NCBI GenBank assembly: GCA_015655535.1
Contig: JAATEW010000369.1
Location: 1 to 12,471 of the forward strand
Length of the DNA stretch: 12,471 nt
DNA from: Hyphomicrobiales bacterium
GTDB lineage: Bacteria; Pseudomonadota; Alphaproteobacteria; Rhizobiales; Beijerinckiaceae
Direction of reading: 5' to 3'
The notes under the pieces were generated by a model. It saw nothing but the letters and a program-made list of their open reading frames with translations. It had not been told where the DNA came from and made no database searches. The position numbers and the translations under genes were made by a program. Shown piece after piece: positions 1-6,396 of the stretch; the stretch's first letter is position 1, and each line of letters begins with the position of its first letter.

Positions 1-2
1 AG

Positions 3-1172
3 GCGGGCCGTCTCGATAAGGATCCTGATGCGGTTTATCCGCAACGCGGCATATTTCCCACGCGGGCATGCTTCGGACTTTATGTCGACGATCTTCATCG
101 CAAGACAGCCGCGGCCGCACCCCAGGTCAACTATCGTCATGTTCAAACTCGAGTGGAGGCGATCGCCAGAGGCGCCGACGGATATCGGTTGGAATGCGCA
201 TCGGGCGCTGTCGTCGGAGCAGATATTCTGGTGCTGGCGACAGGCCATCCGGCACCGCGTCTGCCATGGCCCTTGCCGGAGCTTGCAGATCATCGCGCTT
301 TGATCGTCAATCCCTGGGCGTCCGGCGCGGTCGACCGGATCAAACCCACTGACACTGTCCTGATCGTCGGGACCGGCCTGACCATGGGCGACATTGTCGC
401 CTCCTTACGGCAGCGAGGTCATCAAGCGCCGATCACCGCCATTTCGCGGCGCGGACTGACGCCGAGGCCCCGCTCGGTGACGGTCGATCCGATCGAAGGC
501 CTAACCTTCGCGGGCCTCGGGTCTGTAAGCCGGGTGCTTCATACCGTCCGGCAGAAGAGCAGCGAAGCCGAGGCCGAGGGAAAATCCTGGTCCGATGTCT
601 TCGACGTTCTGCGCCAGCAAAATAGCGCCATATGGACGGCTTGGAGCCTCGCGGAAAAGCGGCGTTTCCAGCGTCATCTGCGGGCCTATTGGGACGTTCA
701 CCGGTTTCAGGCCGCGCCGCAAATCCACGATCTCGTCACGCGCGAACAAGCCGGCGGCGGCCTCACGATTTTTGCCGCTGCCATGACAAAGGCCGAGATC
801 CTCGACGGAAAGATCGGCGTTACATTACGGCGGCGCGGCCAAAATACCCTTGAGACTCACGCTTTCGATGCCATCATCAACTGCACCGGCGCGACCGGTC
901 CGTTGATCGCGGAAAGCCCGCTTCTGACGTCCATGGCGGAGGCCGGATTGATCCAGGCCGATATCCTGGGATCAGGCATTGACGTCGATGCGTCGAGCCG
1001 GGCCAGACGGCTGTCGACGGGTACGCCCGACGAAAGCCTCTATGTTTTGGGGCCTGCCATTCGCGGCTGTCTTGGCGAGATCAGCGGCGCTCTCGAAATC
1101 GCAACGCATGTGCAGACCGTCACGAAGCTTATCGTATCGCATTTGCAAGAAAGGCATGCGGCCGCCCTTTGA
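3..1172 (+). CDS. FAD/NAD(P)-binding protein (flavoprotein oxidoreductase-like), 5' truncated
   Basis: The frame is open from the window edge, so the start lies upstream; 389 residues are visible. A GTG at 153 is an internal Val rather than the start, because the upstream reading (with an FPTRACFGLYVDD stretch at residues 18-30) is family-like. The segment DILVLATGH (about residues 73-82) is the typical end of an FAD-domain Rossmann unit. VLIVGTGLTMGDI (about 119-131) is a second glycine-rich dinucleotide fold, followed by ISRRGLTPRPRS. This pattern fits the 'FAD-NAD(P)-binding' family of uncharacterised flavoproteins (NAD_binding_9-like). INCTGATGP near the C-terminus is a further nucleotide-fold signature. 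Its substrate is unknown. It lies 81 bp upstream of a thiol dioxygenase on the same strand, so the two probably share an operon and may act on the same sulfur compound; that link is inference. The protein is predicted to be cytosolic. Confidence 0.85.
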   Translation, partial: AGRLDKDPDAVYPQRGIFPTRACFGLYVDDLHRKTAAAAPQVNYRHVQTRVEAIARGADGYRLECASGAVVGADILVLATGHPAPRLPWPLPELADHRALIVNPWASGAVDRIKPTDTVLIVGTGLTMGDIVASLRQRGHQAPITAISRRGLTPRPRSVTVDPIEGLTFAGLGSVSRVLHTVRQKSSEAEAEGKSWSDVFDVLRQQNSAIWTAWSLAEKRRFQRHLRAYWDVHRFQAAPQIHDLVTREQAGGGLTIFAAAMTKAEILDGKIGVTLRRRGQNTLETHAFDAIINCTGATGPLIAESPLLTSMAEAGLIQADILGSGIDVDASSRARRLSTGTPDESLYVLGPAIRGCLGEISGALEIATHVQTVTKLIVSHLQERHAAAL

Positions 1173-1185
1173 GACGGCCATGCTT

Positions 1186-1207
1186 CGCGCGATTTTCAAA
1201 TCGCGCG
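1186..1207. repeat. Perfect GC-rich palindrome between the flavoprotein and thiol dioxygenase genes
   Basis: Two perfect 10-base arms, CGCGCGATTT and AAATCGCGCG, are separated by only TC. As RNA the innermost pairs would open to give a 4-6 nt loop. No T-run follows, so it is not a standard intrinsic terminator. It lies 14 bases after the upstream stop and 46 bases before the next start. It could be an operator, an RNA-processing or stability hairpin, or a partial attenuator that sets the ratio of the two products. The structure is seen directly; its role is not known. Confidence 0.6.
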
Positions 1208-1253
1208 CGCGATAAGCCGGACATTTAAACGCTTGAGACAGTTTGGGGATCAC

Positions 1254-1847
1254 ATGGGTTCTCTCGATCGATTGCGCGACTTCGTGATCGGCACGACCAA
1301 AATCGTCGAAGCGAATAAAACGGAGGCAGAAACCGTCGCTGCGGTAACGCCATTGCTCGCGCGGCTCATTGCAAAAGACGATTGGCTGCCGGACGATTAT
1401 GCGCAGCCGCATCCGGAATATTATCGTCAATATCTCTTGCATGCCGATCCGCTCGAACGATTCTCCGTCGTGAGCTTTGTCTGGGGACCTGGGCAAAAAA
1501 CGCCCATACATGATCATCGCGTCTGGGGGCTTGTGGGCGTCCTGCGGGGCGCGGAGCTTTCAACCGATTATACGAAGACACAGGATGGCGCTCTTATCGC
1601 CCAAAAGGAGGAGCGTCTGGAGCCCGGCGCAATCGTCGCGCTTTCGCCAAACAGGCGCGATATCCACACCATCCGGAATGCGTTCGAGGATCGCGTGTCG
1701 GTCAGCATTCATGTCTATGGCGCGAATATAGGCGCGGTCCGGCGCGCGGTTTTCGACTTTCCGGGCGGACGAGAAAAGCCATTCGTGTCGGGTTATTCGA
1801 ACACCCGCGTGCCAAACCTCTGGGACCGGTCGGAAAACCTGAGATAG
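1254..1847 (+). CDS. Thiol dioxygenase, 3-mercaptopropionate dioxygenase/cysteine dioxygenase family
   Basis: A 197-residue cupin-fold mononuclear iron enzyme expected to add O2 to the sulfur of a small thiol carboxylate, giving a sulfinate in the cytosol. The 3-His iron site is visible: PIHDH gives His86 and His88, and DIHTIR gives His138. The outer-sphere Ser-His-Tyr set appears as S151, H153 and Y155, and an Arg follows at 163/164. This spacing equals that of the Azotobacter 3-mercaptopropionate dioxygenase (H90, H92, H142, S155, H157, Y159, R168) minus four, as I recall it. Residue G92 of HDHRVWG leaves no Cys for the Cys-Tyr crosslink of mammalian CDO. I chose ATG 1254 because GGGGA at 1245-1249 is well placed; a TTG at 1233 is in frame but lacks such a site. 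Substrate preference (3-mercaptopropionate or cysteine) is inference. It probably forms an operon with the upstream flavoprotein. Confidence 0.88.
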   Translation: MGSLDRLRDFVIGTTKIVEANKTEAETVAAVTPLLARLIAKDDWLPDDYAQPHPEYYRQYLLHADPLERFSVVSFVWGPGQKTPIHDHRVWGLVGVLRGAELSTDYTKTQDGALIAQKEERLEPGAIVALSPNRRDIHTIRNAFEDRVSVSIHVYGANIGAVRRAVFDFPGGREKPFVSGYSNTRVPNLWDRSENLR

Positions 1848-1897
1848 ACTGGCACCACCTCCACGACCCTGTCGCCGTCGTGCCTTAAATTCGCAAT

Positions 1898-2012
1898 TAG
1901 AGCGCCTTCCCCGAATGCGGAGTCGCATTCGGGAAAAGAACTCGCTCCAGATCAATAACTTGAAGCATGTTCTCATCCAAAAAGTCGAACAACTTTTTGG
2001 GAACATGCTCTA
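1898..2012. repeat. 115-bp composite palindromic intergenic repeat with two hairpins
   Basis: The element is bounded by TAGAGC (1898-1903) and GCTCTA (2007-2012), a 6-bp inverted terminus. Hairpin 1 has perfect 10-base arms, CCCGAATGCG (1910-1919) and CGCATTCGGG (1924-1933), with loop GAGT. Hairpin 2 pairs AGCATGTTC (1964-1972) with GAACATGCT (2001-2009) and CCAAAAAGT (1977-1985) with ACTTTTTGG (1992-2000), leaving a 4-nt bulge TCAT on the left arm. This layout suggests a REP-like or miniature non-autonomous mobile repeat, of the type scattered through Rhizobiales genomes; a genome-wide copy count would test that. It fills most of the gap between the dioxygenase and the next gene and may also end transcription, though no T-tract follows. 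Hairpin 2 is homologous to the repeat at 7646-7689. Confidence 0.8.
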
Positions 2013-2049
2013 GATGCCGCCGAATCATGCTTTCATTGCGAGGCCCATG

Positions 2050-2379
2050 ATGAAAAAAGCGATCGCGATTGCCGCCCTCTTGGCCGCGCCGATGTCACCC
2101 GCCGCCGCCCAGGAACGCCCGCCCCTGTTGGTCGAATCGCCGTGCGGCTGGTTCGTGAAGACGGCTCCCTATATTTGGAGCACCGATCATATCATCAGGG
2201 TCGATACATGGGGCGTTGTCGCCGGCCAGCTTTGGTTCGGGCCCGGCAAATATCGGCTCGATGACGGCACGGATGCCTACGAGTTCGTCGAGCGCAAATG
2301 CGGTCATGGCGCGGTGCCAGGCGCGCTCTATCGCAGCGCCATGCCTCTGCCCTTCGGCCTTCTGCCCTGGTATCAATGA
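2050..2379 (+). CDS. Small secreted hypothetical protein with signal peptide
   Basis: A 109-residue protein that I cannot assign to a family. It begins with a clear Sec signal: MKK, a hydrophobic core (AIAIAALLAAPM), then SPAAA followed by QE, so cleavage near residues 21-22 is likely and the mature chain of about 88 residues should be periplasmic or secreted. The mature part holds two cysteines (SPCGWF and ERKCGHG), which could form one disulfide, and is rich in aromatic residues (Trp, Tyr, Phe). I chose ATG 2050 because GAGG at 2040-2043 is 6 bases upstream; ATG 2047 just before it is an equally plausible start, and an upstream in-frame ATG at 2014 abuts the repeat and would bury the signal. 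It stands alone between the repeat and a convergent gene, so the context gives no function. Confidence 0.7.
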   Translation: MKKAIAIAALLAAPMSPAAAQERPPLLVESPCGWFVKTAPYIWSTDHIIRVDTWGVVAGQLWFGPGKYRLDDGTDAYEFVERKCGHGAVPGALYRSAMPLPFGLLPWYQ

Positions 2380-2396
2380 GGCGGCCCCGCCGCCTC
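2378..2396. terminator. GC-rich hairpin between convergent genes, possible bidirectional terminator
   Basis: The arms GAGGCGGC (2378-2385) and GCCGCCTC (2389-2396) pair perfectly over 8 bases around a CCC loop, overlapping the last two bases of the TGA stop of the secreted-protein gene. The next gene ends head-on at 2403, so the hairpin lies exactly in a convergent gap of 23 bases. No run of T follows on either strand, which weakens the intrinsic-terminator reading. Confidence 0.45.
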
Positions 2397-2402
2397 TCAG
2401 AC

Positions 2403-2717
2403 TCACAATTGAACGGACAATTGGCCCGGCGCCGTATAGCCGGAGTCGAAGATCGTTTCGAGCGTGATCTTCAAGTTCTTATTCGGCACCACGCCGATGA
2501 TTCTGAAGACCGGCAAGCCGCTCAAGCCGCCACTTTCAAGAAAGAGCTCCACGAGCACACTTGATGTGCGTTCTTTTTCGGAATCGTTGGATTGAGACGT
2601 ATCCTGGAGGGACATTCGCACACGCATGGGTCTTTTTTCTGTGTAATCGAAGACCTTACCCGTCGGACGAAACCTGCTCCAAGCTTCCCTGATCTTGCAT
2701 TCTGTGATGTCCGGCAT
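2403..2717 (-). CDS. Small orphan hypothetical protein
   Basis: A 104-residue protein of no recognised family. The sequence looks coding: a charged, polar N-terminal half (EKRPMRVRMSLQD, then a Ser/Asp/Lys/Glu-rich stretch at about 40-52) is followed by a beta-like hydrophobic half (SVLVELFLES, PVFRIIGVV, KITLETIF). No signal peptide or membrane segment is evident. GGGGG lies about 7 bases upstream of the ATG, acting as a strong ribosome-binding site. Base composition and codon use look more AT-rich than in the flanking operons, which suggests recent acquisition or weak selection. It converges on the secreted-protein gene and is separated from the divergent oxidase operon by about 350 bp. The start region lies in a hairpin (2701-2748) that may control translation. 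A chance ORF cannot be excluded. Confidence 0.5.
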   Translation of the reverse strand: MPDITECKIREAWSRFRPTGKVFDYTEKRPMRVRMSLQDTSQSNDSEKERTSSVLVELFLESGGLSGLPVFRIIGVVPNKNLKITLETIFDSGYTAPGQLSVQL

Positions 2718-2748
2718 CCTAACCCCCGTTTGGATGAGCCGTCACAGA
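2701..2748 (-). promoter_or_regulatory. Hairpin covering the RBS and start codon of the small minus-strand gene
   Basis: Read on the minus strand, TCTGTGA (2748-2742) pairs with TCACAGA (2707-2701). Inside this, CGGC-(TC)-ATCC (2741-2732) pairs with GGAT-GCCG (2719-2712). The 12-nt loop AAACGGGGGTTA (2731-2720) holds the ribosome-binding site, and the ATG start (2717-2715) lies in the inner stem. The geometry suits a translation-control element or a protein-binding site. It might equally be an unrelated palindromic repeat. The pairing is visible; the function is inference. Confidence 0.45.
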
Positions 2749-3072
2749 GTCTATCCTAATATTTCAAATTTGTTAACTCTCGTGAACGCACACGCATCAT
2801 ATTGTAATCATTATTTAATCTGCGCGTAAGTCGATACCGTTTTTAGGCTGCTGCCGGGGCAATATCACGAAGAGAATTGAACAAGACGGGTGAAAACGAT
2901 CGTATCTCCGCAGGCGATTCGGCCACCATAGGCATCCCAAAGGCCGGTAAATCCCGGTTGTCACAGAAATTAAGACAAGCCAGACTAGACTATATGCGGT
3001 AGCCGATGGCTGACGCGATTTTCGATTGCGCCGCGCATAAACACGCAAATGAATTTCGGCTTGGGGGAGTTC
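2749..3072 (+). promoter_or_regulatory. Leader of the oxidase operon; no gene, candidate operator TTGTC-N11-GACAA
   Basis: I see no credible gene in these 324 bases. The first 70 or so are AT-rich (around 2755-2820) and should hold the promoter of the minus-strand small gene. An inverted repeat, TTGTC (2958-2962) and GACAA (2974-2978) with 11 bases between, lies about 95 bases before the oxidase start; its spacing resembles LysR-type T-N11-A sites. TATATG at 2991-2996 could be part of a -10 element, but no -35 of good spacing is evident. I looked for a TTGAT-N4-ATCAA (FNR/FixK) box and did not find one, so oxygen control by that route is not supported. Confidence 0.3.
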
Positions 3073-3273
3073 ATGTCGAATTTTGACCGATCTTCCGATT
3101 CGCCCCCGCCAGGCGATACCCTCGATCCCATCACCGATGCCGCGTTGGAAGACGTGCTGAAGACCGTACCGCAAGGCGCGTTCGCCCTGGCGGGCGCAGC
3201 GATGGGCCTCTTGGTGCTGGCCTGGCTCGCCGTCTATGTCTTCATCTTCCTGGCGCGGGGGCCGATCAGCTGA
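3073..3273 (+). CDS. B-type haem-copper oxidase subunit IIa-like small membrane protein
   Basis: A 66-residue protein with a polar, proline-rich N-terminus (about 1-35) and one transmembrane helix (about 37-61, AFALAGAAMGLLVLAWLAVYVFIFL), ending shortly after in the sequence ARGPIS. Its position directly before subunits II and I is that of subunit IIa in Thermus-type ba3 oxidase operons, where a single helix packs against subunits I and II. The Thermus subunit is about 34 residues, so this one has a longer soluble N-terminus. I chose ATG 3073, preceded by GGGGGAG (3063-3069); an in-frame ATG at 3049 has no such site. The stop overlaps the next start (TGATG at 3271-3275), which indicates translational coupling. 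Assignment rests on position and topology more than on motifs. Confidence 0.75.
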   Translation: MSNFDRSSDSPPPGDTLDPITDAALEDVLKTVPQGAFALAGAAMGLLVLAWLAVYVFIFLARGPIS

Positions 3274-3824
3274 TGGCTCCAATCACCAACGAGCAGGAGC
3301 TCCAGAAGACCGAGTTTCGCTGGGCCATGATCGTCACCGGCGCGGTGACGGTCCTCTTCGCCGTCATCGGTATTTCGAGCTTCGTCATGGCGCTGCATCC
3401 GCCGAGCCATGTGGAGTCCATCGACCCCGCGACTGTCAGCCAGAGCAAGGAATTCGCCGAAAGCAATCTCGGCACCAGCGTCGATCCGGACGGTGCCGTG
3501 ACGGTGCGCATCATCGCCACGCAATTCGCCTTCGTGCCGCGCTGCATTCCCGTGCCGCAGGGAAAGCCGGTGACGATCCGCGTCACCAGCCCGGATGTCA
3601 TCCATGGCTTTCTAATCGCCGGCACGAATGCCAACACGATGGTCGTGCCGGGCTATGTGGCGGAAGTCCGCACCGTGTTCGGCACGGCGGGCGATCATCT
3701 GATGCCATGCCACGAATTTTGCGGCCTCGGCCATAGCGAGATGTGGGCCCTGGTCCGCGTCGTCCCGCAAGCCCAATGGCAGACAGACGCTGATGGAAAG
3801 GCTCGCTGTGACATATCGCGCTGA
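3273..3824 (+). CDS. cbaB: Cytochrome c oxidase subunit II, CuA-containing, ba3/cba type
   Basis: A 183-residue subunit that takes electrons from cytochrome c through a binuclear CuA centre in the periplasm. It has one N-terminal transmembrane helix (about 17-41), unlike the two helices of A-type subunit II, then a cupredoxin domain (about 75-165). The copper ligands are all present: His111 (VIHGF), then Cys146, Glu148, Cys150, His154 and Met157 in HLMPCHEFCGLGHSEM. The start overlaps the preceding stop by one base, and its end overlaps the subunit I start, so the three subunits should be made in fixed ratio. Length and topology match B-type oxidases. The symbol follows the Thermus naming by homology. 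Confidence 0.95.
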   Translation: MAPITNEQELQKTEFRWAMIVTGAVTVLFAVIGISSFVMALHPPSHVESIDPATVSQSKEFAESNLGTSVDPDGAVTVRIIATQFAFVPRCIPVPQGKPVTIRVTSPDVIHGFLIAGTNANTMVVPGYVAEVRTVFGTAGDHLMPCHEFCGLGHSEMWALVRVVPQAQWQTDADGKARCDISR

Positions 3825-5433
3825 CCGACTGATCCTCGCCCATTTCGGCGTCGCCTTCGCGGCATTCGCGCTGGCGATCCTGCTCGGCGCCTGGCAGATG
3901 ACGGTGCGCAGCGGGCTCGAGCCCGCCTTCACATCGCCCGAGGCCTATTTCGCCTCGGTCACGGCGCATGGCACGATCATGGGCTATGTGATGCCGACAC
4001 TCTTCATCATGGGCTTCGGCTATTTCGTCTCCGTGACCACGCTCGACCGGCCTCTCCCCAGCCTGCGCCTTGCCTGGGCCGGCTTCTGGCTCGTCATCGT
4101 CGGCGTCGCCATGGCGCTGCCCGCCGTCTTCTCCGGCAAGGCGACCGTTCTCTACACTTTCTATCCGCCGCTGACCGGCAGCGTCTTTTATTATCTCGGC
4201 CTCGTGCTGGTCGTGGTCGGCTCATGGTTCTGGGTCGGCCTGATGATCTGGGCGATGGCGGGCTGGAAAAAGGACAACCCCGGCAAGCCGGTGCCACTCG
4301 CGATGTACGGCAATGTCGCGAACGCGTTTTTGTGGTTATGGACCACCGTCGGCGTCGCGGTCGAACTTCTATTTCAGGTCATTCCGGCCTCGCTCGGCTG
4401 GACGCAGACGATCGATATCGGCTTGGCCCGTACGTTGTTTGCCTGGACCTTGCACCCGATCGTCTATTTCTGGCTGCTGCCCGCCTATATCGTCTTCTAC
4501 ACGATCGCGCCACGCGCAGCCGGCGGACGGCTCTACAGCGATATGATGGGGCGTCTCAGCTTCTTGCTTCTGGTGCTCTATTCGCTGCCTGTCGGCATGC
4601 ATCATCTGTTTATGGATCCGGAGCATGGCACCGGCTTCAAGTTTCTGCAGATGATGCTGACGGTGCTCGTCACCGTGCCGACTTTGCTGACGATCTTCAC
4701 GATCGGCGCCTCGATGGAAATCGCCGGGCGGCTGCGCGGCGGCAAGGGTCTCTTCGGCTGGATCGGCGCGCTTCCCTGGGATCGGCCGATGGTGCTTGCA
4801 ACCTGCCTCAGCTTCGTTCTGCTCGGCTTCGGCGGTTTCGGCGGCATCATCAACATGTCCTATGGCATGAACGCGATGATCCACAACACGTCCTGGGTCA
4901 CGGCGCATTTTCATCTGATCTACGGCGGGACGGTGGTGATCATGTATTTCGCCATCGCCTATGAATTCTGGCCGAAGCTCGTCGGGCGCGAGCCCTTATC
5001 TCTCAAGCCCATCCGCCTCCAACTTTGGATGTGGGCCATCGGCATGGTGGTGACGACCTTCCCCTGGCACATCCTCGGTCTCGAAGGCCAGCCGCGCCGG
5101 GTCGCGACCTTCGACTATACCAATCCAATGATCGCCCATTGGCAGAATTGGACCATCGTCTCGATGATCGGCGGTTATATTCTGCTGACCTCCGGACTTT
5201 TGTTCGTTTGGAACCTCCTGACGCTCTATCGGGGCGCCGAGGCCGACCGCCAGATGCACTATGCGGTGGCCGTCTACCCGCCGCATCGCGTGCCGAGCGC
5301 GCTCAACGGTTTTGATTTGTGCAACGGGCTGGTGCTTTTCCTGATGCTCATGGCCTACGGCTATCCCGTCGCGCAGTTCTTCTTCATCAAGGACTATCCC
5401 GCGCTTGTTCATCGCGTCGATCTTGGGAATTGA
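3808..5433 (+). CDS. cbaA: B-type (ba3/cba) haem-copper oxidase subunit I, catalytic
   Basis: The 541-residue, many-helix catalytic subunit that reduces O2 to water and pumps protons across the inner membrane. Low-spin haem ligands are His54 (TAHGTIMGY) and His369. CuB ligands are His216, His265 and His266 (HPIVYFW and VGMHH). Tyr220 in HPIVY is the residue crosslinked to the CuB His in this family, and His367 (TAHFHL) is the high-spin haem ligand. ATVLYTFYPPL and ARTLF-W-HPIVYFWLLPAY are near-identical to Thermus ba3 subunit I, placing it in the B family, not with aa3 or cbb3. I chose GTG 3808, because GGAAAGG (3795-3801) lies 6 bases upstream and the product then starts MTYRADRLI, as in relatives; ATG 3793 is an in-frame alternative with no clear ribosome-binding site. 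It overlaps subunit II by 17 bases. Confidence 0.96.
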   Translation: MTYRADRLILAHFGVAFAAFALAILLGAWQMTVRSGLEPAFTSPEAYFASVTAHGTIMGYVMPTLFIMGFGYFVSVTTLDRPLPSLRLAWAGFWLVIVGVAMALPAVFSGKATVLYTFYPPLTGSVFYYLGLVLVVVGSWFWVGLMIWAMAGWKKDNPGKPVPLAMYGNVANAFLWLWTTVGVAVELLFQVIPASLGWTQTIDIGLARTLFAWTLHPIVYFWLLPAYIVFYTIAPRAAGGRLYSDMMGRLSFLLLVLYSLPVGMHHLFMDPEHGTGFKFLQMMLTVLVTVPTLLTIFTIGASMEIAGRLRGGKGLFGWIGALPWDRPMVLATCLSFVLLGFGGFGGIINMSYGMNAMIHNTSWVTAHFHLIYGGTVVIMYFAIAYEFWPKLVGREPLSLKPIRLQLWMWAIGMVVTTFPWHILGLEGQPRRVATFDYTNPMIAHWQNWTIVSMIGGYILLTSGLLFVWNLLTLYRGAEADRQMHYAVAVYPPHRVPSALNGFDLCNGLVLFLMLMAYGYPVAQFFFIKDYPALVHRVDLGN

Positions 5434-5436
5434 GAG

Positions 5437-6288
5437 ATGTCCGAAACATCCCCTCTCACACCCGGACCCATAGGTAGCGACCATCCTGCGAGCGATCGCT
5501 CCTGGCGCATCTGGACCAGCGTTTTCATCGCCGGTTTCGTCCTCGTCAGCCTTGTCATCGGCTTTGTGATTTTGCCCTGGCGCAGCGAAAGCGGGGTTGA
5601 TCCTTTCACCGCCATCTGCCGCGCGCTCGGCCTGCCGGGTTCCGAAAAGATCCCGCCCGATCCGGGCGCCGCGAAAGCGAGTGCGCCTGCCTCCAATGTC
5701 ACCTGGACGATCGAAACGAACCGTCTCTTGTCCAATGCGAGCGCGGCAAAAGGCACAGCGCTGGCCAAGGACACCTGCGGCGCCTGCCATGGCGAGGATG
5801 GGAAATCGACCGATCCGGAGCAATTTCCAAATCTCGCCGGCCAATCGCAAGCGGCGATCTTCAAGGAGCTTGCCGATTTCCAATCGGGCGACCGCAAGTC
5901 GGACATCATGGCGCCGATCGCGCAGGCGCTCACGCGAGAACAGATGGCGGATGTCGCCGCCTATTATGCCGCGCAGAAACCGGACGATCTGCGGGCCGCC
6001 GATTCGGCCGTCATGCTGAAGGTCGATCTTTTGGCGCGCGAAGGCGACCCGAAGCGCGGCATTCCTTCATGCGATTCCTGTCATGGACCAAGCCGCAGCG
6101 GCCCGGAAGATGCCCCGCTCCTTTTGGGGCAATCGGCGCCCTACATCGAGAAGCAGATCGGGAATTTCGGCAGTCAGACACGCCATAATGATGTGTTCGA
6201 GCGTATGCGCACCATCGCGCATCAATTGACGCCGGAAGAGGCGCATGCCCTGGCGATTTATTATCATGGCATGCCTGCATCGAATTAA
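5437..6288 (+). CDS. Membrane-anchored dihaem cytochrome c, probable electron donor to the oxidase
   Basis: A 283-residue protein with a short cytoplasmic N-terminus, one uncleaved transmembrane anchor (about 23-48, SWRIWTSVFIAGFVLVSLVIG), a linker rich in Ala/Pro, and two cytochrome c domains facing the periplasm. The haem-binding sites are CGACH (114-118) and CDSCH (212-216). Met158 (DIMAPIA) and Met257 (ERMRTIA) are the probable sixth ligands, each followed by a typical C-terminal helix (QMADVAAYYA, EEAHALAIYY). The two-domain layout resembles cytochrome c4. It starts 3 bases after the subunit I stop with GAGAG just before the ATG, so it is the fourth gene of the oxidase operon. The likely role is passing electrons from quinol:cytochrome c reductase or soluble cytochromes to CuA; that is inferred from position. 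Confidence 0.93.
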   Translation: MSETSPLTPGPIGSDHPASDRSWRIWTSVFIAGFVLVSLVIGFVILPWRSESGVDPFTAICRALGLPGSEKIPPDPGAAKASAPASNVTWTIETNRLLSNASAAKGTALAKDTCGACHGEDGKSTDPEQFPNLAGQSQAAIFKELADFQSGDRKSDIMAPIAQALTREQMADVAAYYAAQKPDDLRAADSAVMLKVDLLAREGDPKRGIPSCDSCHGPSRSGPEDAPLLLGQSAPYIEKQIGNFGSQTRHNDVFERMRTIAHQLTPEEAHALAIYYHGMPASN

Positions 6289-6309
6289 GGTTCGAACCTC
6301 ATCACCTGC

Positions 6310-6377
6310 TCCCTCACCCTGAGGTGCGCGCATTCAAATCCGTTGCGATTTGAATGCAAGCCTCGAAGGGCGAGGGA
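6310..6377. repeat. Bipartite palindromic unit A (plus orientation)
   Basis: The outer arms TCCCTCACCCTGAGG (6310-6324) and CCTCGAAGGGCGAGGGA (6361-6377) pair with one mismatch and a 2-nt bulge. Inside is a separate perfect hairpin, GCATTCAAATC (6330-6340) with GATTTGAATGC (6347-6357) and a 6-nt loop. It starts 22 bases after the cytochrome stop. The outer arms match those of the unit at 6397-6460 read on the other strand. This resembles the common Rhizobiales 'CCCTCATCCTGAGG' intergenic repeats, which I recall from many genomes of that order. It may double as a terminator between convergent operons. Confidence 0.75.
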
Positions 6378-6396
6378 TCGTTATCGCCTTGCTTTA

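Noticed and set aside
972..1517. 181-codon minus-strand open frame over the flavoprotein-dioxygenase junction
   Set aside because: It overlaps the dioxygenase active-site region on the other strand and shows no recognisable domain.
2815..3282. 155-codon minus-strand open frame over the oxidase leader
   Set aside because: It overlaps the whole subunit IIa gene, has low-complexity charged content at its start, and no motif; I treat the leader as non-coding.
4996..5883. 295-codon minus-strand open frame across oxidase subunit I and the cytochrome
   Set aside because: It spans two well-supported plus-strand genes and shows no family signature.
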